Source: an uncultured Rubellimicrobium sp. (GTDB taxonomy: Bacteria > Pseudomonadota > Alphaproteobacteria > Rhodobacterales > Rhodobacteraceae). Taken from it: a stretch of 12,755 nt of DNA. This document shows positions 6,936-12,755 of this stretch, in pieces (the stretch's first letter is position 1; each line of letters opens with the position of its first letter). The notes under the pieces were generated by a model. It ran no database searches. It was not told the DNA's origin and was given only the letters and a program-made list of their open reading frames with translations. The DNA lies in assembly GCA_902805995.1 (NCBI GenBank), contig CADCUU010000441.1, positions 1 through 12,755 of the forward strand, in the 5' to 3' direction. Both the position numbers and the translations under genes were made by a program.

Positions 6936-7973
6936 TCAGTTGGCGGGAAGCAGGTTTTCCTGCACCCAAGCGCGGTCGTAGCTCGGGCTGATGATGAAGC
7001 CGGGCTGTAAATCTTCCGCGAAAGTGGCGAGGGTCTCGGCCTCAACTACCGCGACGGGCATGGTCATCTCCATGGCTGGCTCGGCGCCCTGGGTGATCTC
7101 ATAAGCTAGCCAGAAGGCTGCGCCGCCGATCCCCGGCGTCGTGTTCATGGAGGTGGTCCTGTACTCCTGGGTCTGGTTGCGCTCGTTCCACCAGATGATG
7201 AAGTCGCTGCTGCCACCGCCCTCGATTACGGGCATGGCTTCGGCGTAAGGGCCGCCGTACTGCTCGAACGCCTGGGCGATGCCATAGTCGTCGCTGCCCC
7301 CCTGGGCAAGAACAGCGTCCACCTGCGGCAGGCTGGGCAGGATATTCGCGATGGCCTGCTGCGCCTCAGAGGCGGTGGCCTGACCGATCACCTCGGCTAC
7401 GACCTCAATCTCCGGATGCTGCTTGAGGACGGCCATCTGGGCTGCGTACATCTGCTCGTCGGGGCCTGAGCCCGCCACGCCGCGCACGACGAGGACGTTG
7501 CCCTTGTTGCCGATGAGGTCGAGTGTCGCCTCGGCTTGAGCGGTCTTGTACTCGGTGAAGTTGAAGCCGAGCCTGTAGGCGCAAGGTTCCGTCACCAGCG
7601 AGTCGAAGGCGATAACCGCGATGCCTGCATCGCAGGCCTGCCGAACGATGCCGTTAAGCGCCGTCTCGGAGGCCGCGTTGATGGCGATGGCATCCACGCC
7701 ACGCAGGATCAGTTCGGCAAGCTGGCTGTTCTGCTGGGCAACGGTGCCGTCGCCGTTCAGGACGACATAGTCCGATATTAGCCCTTCCGCCTTGGCCACC
7801 TCGGCCTGCTCGGTGAAGGCGTCGACCATCTGACGGCGCCAAGTGTTGCCGTAGAAGGAGTTCGATAAGGCGATGACGGGGGTGTCCTGCGCCCAAACCG
7901 GACTGGTGACAGTCACCAAGGGCGCCGTCAGCAACGCGGCGCAAGCAAGCCGAATGAACTTCGATGACGTCAT
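6936..7973 (-). CDS. Sugar ABC transporter periplasmic substrate-binding protein (RbsB-like, Peripla_BP_4)
   Basis: A 345-residue exported binding protein. A Sec signal peptide occupies residues 1-28 (basic start, hydrophobic core, VWA cleavage site before QDTP). The mature protein opens with VIALSNSFYGNTWRRQMVDAF (33-53), the first strand and helix of the type I periplasmic-binding fold. NAASETALNGIV (99-110), IAFDS (121-125) and VLAQGGSDDYGIAQAF (221-236) are ligand-cleft and hinge segments of this family. It captures the substrate in the periplasm and delivers it to the permease pair encoded downstream. The start ATG 7971-7973 is chosen for its GGAGG (7981-7985) with a 7-nt spacer and for the signal peptide; an ATG at 7995-7997 in the same frame has neither. 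It is the first gene of the operon. The ligand cannot be read from sequence. Confidence 0.92.
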   Translation of the reverse strand: MTSSKFIRLACAALLTAPLVTVTSPVWAQDTPVIALSNSFYGNTWRRQMVDAFTEQAEVAKAEGLISDYVVLNGDGTVAQQNSQLAELILRGVDAIAINAASETALNGIVRQACDAGIAVIAFDSLVTEPCAYRLGFNFTEYKTAQAEATLDLIGNKGNVLVVRGVAGSGPDEQMYAAQMAVLKQHPEIEVVAEVIGQATASEAQQAIANILPSLPQVDAVLAQGGSDDYGIAQAFEQYGGPYAEAMPVIEGGGSSDFIIWWNERNQTQEYRTTSMNTTPGIGGAAFWLAYEITQGAEPAMEMTMPVAVVEAETLATFAEDLQPGFIISPSYDRAWVQENLLPAN

Positions 7974-8021
7974 CTCGTATCCTCCGCTGTGTTTCATAGG
8001 CTTTCCACCTCTCCGGGCGGT

Positions 8022-8082
8022 GTGGGGTTGTTCCCCACTTCAATGAGCAAAGCATACTCATCATACCAGTCTGGCGGCAATC
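8022..8082 (-). promoter_or_regulatory. Putative promoter and operator region of the central transporter operon
   Basis: On the minus strand TATGAT (8065-8060) fits a -10 box, with a poor TTTCCC 17 nt upstream as -35. An inverted repeat, ATGAG-(9 nt)-CTCAT (8043-8061), overlaps the -10 and the probable start of transcription. Further down, in the leader, sits a perfect 17-nt palindrome, GTGGGG-AACAA-CCCCAC (8022-8038). Either repeat could bind a repressor such as the GntR-type regulator encoded at the left of the window. The repeats are seen; promoter and operator function are inferred. The same gap also holds the start of the oppositely directed dehydrogenase pseudogene at 8109. Confidence 0.4.
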
Positions 8083-8108
8083 GGGAAAGTGCCGTGCAGG
8101 AGCTGGTC

Positions 8109-8859
8109 ATGGAGCCCGATGCCTTTGATCCTACCGGCCGCTGCGCGCTGGTCGCCGGGTCCTCGTATGGGGGCAGCGTTGCGCTGGTGCATGGGCTTGC
8201 GAAAACGGGTGCCATGGTTCAGCTTGACGGGCGAGACTCGAAGCAAATTCGTGTTCTTTGCTCAGCAAGTTCCCGGAAACGGTGTTCTGGCTTTCGAAGT
8301 CACCGATCAGGCCGCCGCTTGCGACGCCGTGGACACTGAAGGCGAGACTGGCGGACCTTTCGACATCCTTATCAGCAACGCCGGCGCGTAGTTCCGCTCG
8401 CCAGCTCAAGACGTCCCATTCGACGAAAGGGAACGTCTCGTAAGGCCCTACATGTCGAACCTCTTTCATGTCGGACAGGCCTGCGCGGCACACGATCGCC
8501 TGGGGCGACAGAAAGATCGTCGGCAATGCCTCAGTCCAGAGCGCATTCGCCAGGGCCACCATCGCGCCCTACACCGCCCTAAGGAACGGTGGGAGCCATG
8601 ACGAAGGGCATCGCGGCCGACCGGGTCCGCTTCGGGCTCAACTGCAACGCTCTCGCTTCGGTTATATCCAGACCAACGTTAGCCGTGTCCTTTAGGACAA
8701 TTCCGCCTTCAACGACTGGCTGCTCCAGCGGACGCCTGCGGGTGGATAGGGGACGACGGGTGGTCTGATCGGCGCCTGCGTGTTCCTCGCCTGGGCGGCC
8801 TCCAATTTCGTCTAGGCCATGTGCTGTTCGTCGATGGCGGGGTCACGGCCACCGTGTGA
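8109..8859 (+). pseudogene. Short-chain dehydrogenase (gluconate 5-dehydrogenase-like), heavily decayed
   Basis: Pieces in all three frames line up with one SDR of about 250 residues. The start ATG 8109 has AGGAG at 8098-8102 and opens FDPTGRCALVAGSSYGGS, where the cofactor TGxxxGxG motif is damaged. Then come VLAFEVTDQAAACDAVD and ILISNAGA (the NNAG motif), then FHVGQACA, IVGNASVQSAFA, and IAPYTA where the catalytic YxxxK has lost its Lys. The last parts are GYIQTNVSRVL, DNSAFNDWLLQRTPAG and VLFVDGGVTATV, ending at TGA 8857-8859. Frame changes occur near 8240, 8485, 8600, 8660 and 8815, and in-frame TAG stops stand at 8389, 8693, 8747 and 8813. Enzymes of this type interconvert keto- and hydroxy-sugar acids with NAD(P)H. 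It diverges from the central operon and converges on the right-hand operon, whose last stop codon is only 9 nt away. Confidence 0.88.
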
Positions 8860-8868
8860 GGGGGTCGG

Positions 8869-9849
8869 TCAGGCGGCGCGGGGTCGGATCACCCTTCGAC
8901 GGAGCGCACGGAGCCTCGCCTCGCGCAGTCCATCTAGGAAAACCGCGACAAGGATCACTGCGCCTTGGAGAAGGGGCTGGAGATATAGGTTCACCTCGGA
9001 ATACACGAGCCCGGCCTTGACAGCTTGAATGGTGAGCGCGCCCAGCACCGCACTTCCCGCGCCTCCGATTCCACCGAAAAGAGAAGCGCCGCCCAGGACG
9101 GCTGCGGCGATGACGTCGAATTCGCGTCCCTCGCCGAAGCCTGCATCAAGCCGGCCGATTTGGGAGATCAGCACGAACCCCGCCAAAGCAGCGAGGGTGC
9201 CGGAGATGACGTAAACCGCTGCTTCGATCCTCCGGACCGGCAGCCCCGCCTTTCGCGCGGCCAAGGGGTCATTGCCGAAGGCATAGACATGACGTCCGAA
9301 CGCAGTGTGCCGCAGGACGACATGGGCGGCCAGCGCGACAGCCGCGAAGATCAGAATGGGCAGCGGAATGCCCGCGACCGAGGCCTGGCCGAAGCCGCGC
9401 ACCGAGCTGGGGAAGTCGAGCTGGCGCGACTCGGTGAGCCAGGTGCCGAAGCCGCGGAACAGGAACAAGGTGGACAGGGTCACCACGAAGGGGATGACCC
9501 GCAGCCCGACGATCAGGACGGCGTTGATTGCGCCCAGGACCGCGCCTGTCGTCACGCAAGCGAGAAGAGCCACTCCCACGTCCGCCCCAGCGTCACGCAT
9601 GAGGAGCCCGCCCACGAGGGGCCCCAGAAACATGACGGACCCGACCGACAGGTCGATCCCGGCCGTCAGCAGCACGAAGACCATCCCTACCGCCGCGATG
9701 CCGATGAAACTTGACTGCTTGGCGGTGTTGGCGAGACTCTCGGCCGACAGGAAGCTTGGCTCCTTGATGCCGAAGATAACAACGATGACCACGAGCATGA
9801 TGACTGCGCCGGCGCGCGTGGCGAGGTCGAGTGCGGATCTGGGCGTCAT
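8869..9849 (-). CDS. CUT2-type sugar ABC transporter permease (RbsC-like), last gene of right-hand operon
   Basis: A 326-residue inner-membrane permease of the BPD_transp_2 family. The first helix spans about residues 12-28. The signature loop TAGIDLSVGSVMFLGPLVGG is at 62-81, the ATPase-coupling loop FGRHVYAFGNDPLAARKAGL at 184-203, and FDVIAAAVLGGASLFGGIGG at 244-263. The start ATG 9847-9849 overlaps the stop of the ATPase gene as ATGA and has GGAGAGG just upstream; the 40 extra residues of the longer open frame are the ATPase 3' end read in another frame. It very probably pairs with the 373-residue permease of the same operon to form the channel. The C-terminus is Arg-rich (residues 309-324) and faces the cytoplasm by the positive-inside rule. 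Family and partner are secure; substrate unknown. Confidence 0.92.
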   Translation of the reverse strand: MTPRSALDLATRAGAVIMLVVIVVIFGIKEPSFLSAESLANTAKQSSFIGIAAVGMVFVLLTAGIDLSVGSVMFLGPLVGGLLMRDAGADVGVALLACVTTGAVLGAINAVLIVGLRVIPFVVTLSTLFLFRGFGTWLTESRQLDFPSSVRGFGQASVAGIPLPILIFAAVALAAHVVLRHTAFGRHVYAFGNDPLAARKAGLPVRRIEAAVYVISGTLAALAGFVLISQIGRLDAGFGEGREFDVIAAAVLGGASLFGGIGGAGSAVLGALTIQAVKAGLVYSEVNLYLQPLLQGAVILVAVFLDGLREARLRALRRRVIRPRAA

Positions 9850-11363
9850 GCGGCCTCTCCGGAGATGGATTCGCGGAAGGCAGCCGCGATGATGCGCTGT
9901 TCCTCGAAGGCCGCGCGGTCGAATGTGGCGACGATCTCGCCCCGGCTCATCACCGCAATGCGGTCGCAAAGCCCTATAAGCTCATCGAGCTCGGAGGAGA
10001 TGACGAGGAGCCCGGCTCCCTCCGCAGCGAGCCGGTCGGCGATCGCGTAGATTTCGGACCGGGCGCCCACGTCCACGCCGCGCGTCGGCTCGTCGAGGAT
10101 GAAGAGCTTGGGGCCGGTGGGCAGCCACTTTCCGATCACCACCTTCTGCTGGTTGCCGCCGGAGAGCGCCCGCACCGGCTGCCGGGCGAGGTCCTGAGAC
10201 TTGAGGCGCACCGTCTCGCGCAGCTCCTGCGCGACGTCCGCTATGCGTTCGCGGTCGAGCCCCAGAGGACCGCGCAGGCTCTCGATGGCCGGCAGGGTCA
10301 GGTTGTCCCGGATGCTCGCGTCCATCATGAGCCCCTCCTCGCGCCGGTTCTCGGTCACAAAGGCGAGGCCCCGGCGGATCCGCTCGCGCGGGCTCCCCAC
10401 GAGGGGCTTGCCCAGCAGGCGCGCCTCGCCGCGCGTCGAGGGGTCGAGGCCCATGAGGATGCGGGCAAACTCGCTGCGACCCGAGCCCATGAGACCGAAG
10501 AGGCCCACGATCTCGCCCACATGGACCGTCAGAGACACGTTCTCGATTATGCCAGGGGCGGATAGGCCCTGCACATCCAGCACCACGGCTTCGCGGGGGG
10601 GCGCGGTGCGGGCGGGATAGACGGCGGCGAGGTCGCGGCCGATCATCGTCCGGATCATGCGCGGGATGTCGAACTCCGCGATGGCTCCCTCTCCTACGAG
10701 CCTGCCGTCGCGCAGCACGGCCACGTGGTCGGACAGCCGCCGAACGTCGGCAAGGATATGGGAGATGTAGATCACCGTCCGACCCTCACGCCGGAGCCCG
10801 TCAATTACGGAAAAGAGCCGCTCCGTCTCGCGGTGGGTCAGCGACGTGGTGGGCTCGTCGAAGATGATCAGCGAGGCGTCGCGATCGAGAGCGCGGGCTA
10901 TCTCCACAAGCTGTCGTTCGCCGGGGGAAAGCGAGTCAATCGTCCTCTCGGGCGGAATGTCGAGTTCGAGCCGCGCAAGGAGGGCGCGGGTGCGGTCGCG
11001 CATGGCCCGGCGGTCGATGAGGCCGCGCAGGAGGCCCCGACGCCGAGGCATGCCGTCGATGAAGAGGTTCTCGGCCACCGAAAGGTTGGTGAAGAGGTTC
11101 AGCTCCTGGTGGATGAAAGCGATGCCAGCGGCCTTGGCGTCGGCAGCCGAAGCGGGCGCATAGGCTCTGCCGCGCCAGAGCATCCGCCCGTGGGACGGGG
11201 CCGTGATGCCGCCGATCATGTTCATCAGCGTGGACTTGCCCGCACCGTTCTCGCCGATCACGCCCAGCACCTGTCCTTCGCGGACATCGAGTGTGAGGTC
11301 CCGGACGGCCGGCACGCCGAACCAGTCCTTCCCAAGCCCTTCGAAGCGCAGGATCGCAGTCAT
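9846..11363 (-). CDS. CUT2-type sugar ABC transporter ATP-binding protein (RbsA-like, two NBDs)
   Basis: A 505-residue cytoplasmic ATPase with two nucleotide-binding domains, the usual RbsA/XylG length. NBD1 is complete: Walker A GENGAGKST (37-45), Q-loop IHQELNLF (84-91), signature LSPGERQ (145-151), Walker B LIIFDEP (165-171), switch H202. NBD2 shows the degenerate Walker A normal for this family, GLMGSGRS (290-297, Arg for Lys), then LSGGNQQK (400-407) and LFILDEPTRGVD (420-431). ATP hydrolysis at the competent site drives import through the two permeases encoded on either side. The start ATG 11361-11363 overlaps the preceding permease stop as ATGA, with GGGAG a few bases upstream. The gene overlaps the next permease the same way, so all three are translationally coupled. 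Unlike its counterpart in the central operon, it is not fused to a permease. Confidence 0.94.
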   Translation of the reverse strand: MTAILRFEGLGKDWFGVPAVRDLTLDVREGQVLGVIGENGAGKSTLMNMIGGITAPSHGRMLWRGRAYAPASAADAKAAGIAFIHQELNLFTNLSVAENLFIDGMPRRRGLLRGLIDRRAMRDRTRALLARLELDIPPERTIDSLSPGERQLVEIARALDRDASLIIFDEPTTSLTHRETERLFSVIDGLRREGRTVIYISHILADVRRLSDHVAVLRDGRLVGEGAIAEFDIPRMIRTMIGRDLAAVYPARTAPPREAVVLDVQGLSAPGIIENVSLTVHVGEIVGLFGLMGSGRSEFARILMGLDPSTRGEARLLGKPLVGSPRERIRRGLAFVTENRREEGLMMDASIRDNLTLPAIESLRGPLGLDRERIADVAQELRETVRLKSQDLARQPVRALSGGNQQKVVIGKWLPTGPKLFILDEPTRGVDVGARSEIYAIADRLAAEGAGLLVISSELDELIGLCDRIAVMSRGEIVATFDRAAFEEQRIIAAAFRESISGEAA

Positions 11364-12481
11364 GTCATCTCCCGCAGGAGCTTGGTGCGCGCCACGTCAA
11401 GGAGCGCTGCGGCCAAGATCACGCTGCCTTTGACCATGTCGATATGGAAGGTGGACAGGTTCATCAGGTTGAGCGTGTTCGACAGGAGCACGAAGAACAG
11501 GACGCCGAAGACGGTCCACAACACCTTGCCCTTTCCTCCAAAGAGCGAGGTACCGCCGATCACAGTGGCGCCGATCACGTCGAGAAGGAACGTTCCCTCG
11601 CCAAGGGTGGGGCGGCCCGCCTCGAGCCGTGCGGAGTAGAGGATGGCCCCTACCGTGGCGCAGATCGAGGATAGCACGAAGACCAGAACGATGACGCGCC
11701 TTACCGGTACGCCTGCGATCTCGGCGGCCTTGCGGTTCGCACCGACGGCGAGCACCTGGCGGCCGAAAACGGTCCGTTCGAGGAGCAGGTGAAGCGTCAT
11801 CGCCAGGGTGACGGCGATGACCGAAGCGTAGCCGATCAATTCGTGCACCTGCCGGCGAGGAATCTGCGATTCAAGTTTGGGTCCAATGAAAACTGATACG
11901 ATCTCCCCCTTGCCGAGGTCGACGTAGCTTTCGGGGAGGTTGCGGATGTTTTCGGACTGGGTGAGCCAGATGGCGAAGGCGCCTACCGTGATGAGCGAGA
12001 CCAGCGTCACCATGAAGGGCGGCATGTCGAGCCAGGCGACCAAGGCTCCGTTGACAAGACCCACGAAGGCGCCGGCGATCAGCATGGCGAGGATGCCGAA
12101 CCAGACCTGACCGGCAAGGATTCCGCCCTCCTCGGTGATGAGAAGGCCCCAAATCGGCGCATTGGAGAGCACCTCGGGCGGACCAGCGGTCGCGATGAGG
12201 GCCGCGCCAAGCGTCGAGGTGAGGCCCATGACAGAGCCTTGGGAGAGGTCGATGCCGCCGATGGTCATTACGAAGGTCTGGCCAAGCGCCACGACGAGGA
12301 GCGGCCAAGCGTTCGACAAGAGATTAACGATATTGGCCGTGGTGCCGAGCGTCGGCAGAAGTGGAAGAAGCGCCGCGAAATAGGCCAGCGAGAGCCAGAG
12401 CACGAACCAGTCGGACAGCAAAGCACGAGCAAGTGGATGTCGGCGGCTCCGCGTGGGGGCCAAGGCCGGGATGGCGGTCAT
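11360..12481 (-). CDS. CUT2-type sugar ABC transporter permease (long form), first permease of right-hand operon
   Basis: A 373-residue inner-membrane permease of the BPD_transp_2 family, about 50 residues longer than typical. The signature loop TIGGIDLSQGSVMGL is at 73-87, the coupling loop FGRQVLAVGANRKAAEIAGV at 239-258, and DVIGATVIGGTSLFGGKGK at 301-319. The extra length comes from two hydrophilic stretches, around residues 100-120 and around 177-212 (SENIRNLPESYVDLGKGE and following), both probably between helices on the periplasmic side, where they might touch the binding protein. The start ATG 12479-12481 has a GGAG about 8 nt upstream; the first residues are basic and proline-containing before the helix at about 24. 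It is preceded by a hairpin and by the binding-protein gene, and overlaps the ATPase gene as ATGA. Confidence 0.93.
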   Translation of the reverse strand: MTAIPALAPTRSRRHPLARALLSDWFVLWLSLAYFAALLPLLPTLGTTANIVNLLSNAWPLLVVALGQTFVMTIGGIDLSQGSVMGLTSTLGAALIATAGPPEVLSNAPIWGLLITEEGGILAGQVWFGILAMLIAGAFVGLVNGALVAWLDMPPFMVTLVSLITVGAFAIWLTQSENIRNLPESYVDLGKGEIVSVFIGPKLESQIPRRQVHELIGYASVIAVTLAMTLHLLLERTVFGRQVLAVGANRKAAEIAGVPVRRVIVLVFVLSSICATVGAILYSARLEAGRPTLGEGTFLLDVIGATVIGGTSLFGGKGKVLWTVFGVLFFVLLSNTLNLMNLSTFHIDMVKGSVILAAALLDVARTKLLREMT

Positions 12482-12504
12482 GCAGGGCTCCAGTGGGGGC
12501 AGGT

Positions 12505-12528
12505 CCGGGGGGCGAAGCCGCCCCCCGG
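12505..12528 (-). promoter_or_regulatory. Strong GC hairpin between binding-protein gene and permease gene
   Basis: A perfect 10-bp stem: CCGGGGGGCG (12505-12514) faces CGCCCCCCGG (12519-12528) with a 4-nt loop, in a 55-nt gap. No U-run follows on the minus strand. It starts 8 nt after the binding-protein stop codon, the same place as the hairpin in the central operon. A role in stabilising the binding-protein message or in partial termination is inferred. Confidence 0.6.
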
Positions 12529-12536
12529 TCCAGTTC

Positions 12537-12755
12537 TCATTGCTCGAGGAAGCCTTCGGACAGGAGCACGCAACCCCACATGTCCATCTCGCGCTCGCCC
12601 AGGTTGTCGGCGGTCAGGGCGAAGCCCGGGTCCTCGATCACCTCGTTGGGCTGGGCCTCGCCGGCTTCAACGGCGGCAAGGATCGCATTCAGGGCCGACT
12701 CGGCCTCGAAGTAGAGGTCCTGGACGCCGGTCGCATCCACGTAGCCATCCTTGAT
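12537..12755 (-). CDS. Sugar ABC transporter substrate-binding protein, C-terminal fragment (runs off window)
   Basis: The frame is open from the window edge to the stop at 12537-12539, leaving 72 residues. It includes IKDGYVDATGVQDLYFEAES, the typical final segment of RbsB-like binding proteins, where an Asp-Gly turn, a strand and the hinge-following helix close the second lobe. An acidic tail follows (EVIEDPGFALTADN and LGEREMDMWG), ending LLSEGFLEQ. The GTG at 12740 is an internal Val and not a start; the true start lies outside the window. Its place before two permeases and an ATPase on the same strand makes it the binding protein of the right-hand importer. It is distinct in sequence from the binding protein of the central operon, so the two systems probably take different substrates. 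Confidence 0.82.
   Translation of the reverse strand: MKDGYVDATGVQDLYFEAESALNAILAAVEAGEAQPNEVIEDPGFALTADNLGEREMDMWGCVLLSEGFLEQ

Noticed and set aside
8389..8815. Possible amber recoding, since all four in-frame stops of the dehydrogenase are TAG
   Set aside because: The gene also needs several frameshifts, and its cofactor and catalytic motifs are damaged. Neighbouring genes show no in-frame TAG, so decay is the simpler reading.
10725..11639. 304-codon + strand frame across the right-hand ATPase and permease
   Set aside because: It is the antisense shadow of two clearly recognised coding sequences, with no motif of its own.
1..12755. CRISPR arrays, tRNA or rRNA genes, toxin-antitoxin pairs, phage genes or retron-like systems
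   Set aside because: Reading both strands showed no regularly spaced repeats, no cloverleaf or rRNA-like sequence, and no genes of these kinds; all sizeable coding regions are accounted for by transport, regulation, oxidoreductase and transposase genes.

Overview
The window is a GC-rich stretch (codon usage strongly G/C at third positions) typical of an alphaproteobacterium, most likely a Rhodobacteraceae-like organism. This placement rests on base composition and on the style of the sugar-uptake and insertion-sequence genes; no rRNA or other phylogenetic marker is present. The theme is uptake and oxidation of a sugar, sugar acid or polyol, in a region partly eroded by insertion sequences.

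Left part (1-1441, + strand): the C-terminal UTRA (ligand-binding) half of a GntR/HutC-type repressor, translationally coupled to a Gfo/Idh/MocA-family NAD(P)-dependent oxidoreductase. Next comes an insertion-sequence graveyard (about 1630-3292): a 3'-truncated IS110-family transposase with a structured leader that could be a bridge-RNA remnant, then an IS5-family (IS427-like) transposase that is broken three ways.

Centre (3484-7973, - strand): a complete CUT2 (ribose-type) ABC importer operon, read right to left as periplasmic binding protein, an 819-residue fusion of a double-NBD ATPase with a permease, and a second separate permease overlapping the fusion by 11 nt. A promoter and two inverted repeats lie upstream of the binding-protein gene. 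A hairpin separates the binding-protein gene from the fusion gene.

Between the two transporters (8109-8859, + strand) is a heavily decayed short-chain dehydrogenase resembling gluconate 5-dehydrogenase, with several frameshifts and four amber stops. Right part (8869-12755, - strand): a second CUT2 importer, read right to left as binding protein (only its C-terminus is in the window), a GC-rich hairpin, permease, ATPase, permease, with ATGA overlaps at both of the last two junctions.

Both importers follow one plan: one tandem-NBD ATPase served by two different permeases. In the central operon one permease of the pair is covalently attached to the ATPase. The substrates cannot be read from the sequence. 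The repressor, the oxidoreductase and the dead dehydrogenase suggest a catabolic island for an oxidisable carbohydrate. I see no novel defence, CRISPR or phage system. The most unusual items are the ATPase-permease fusion and the possible IS110 bridge-RNA remnant.
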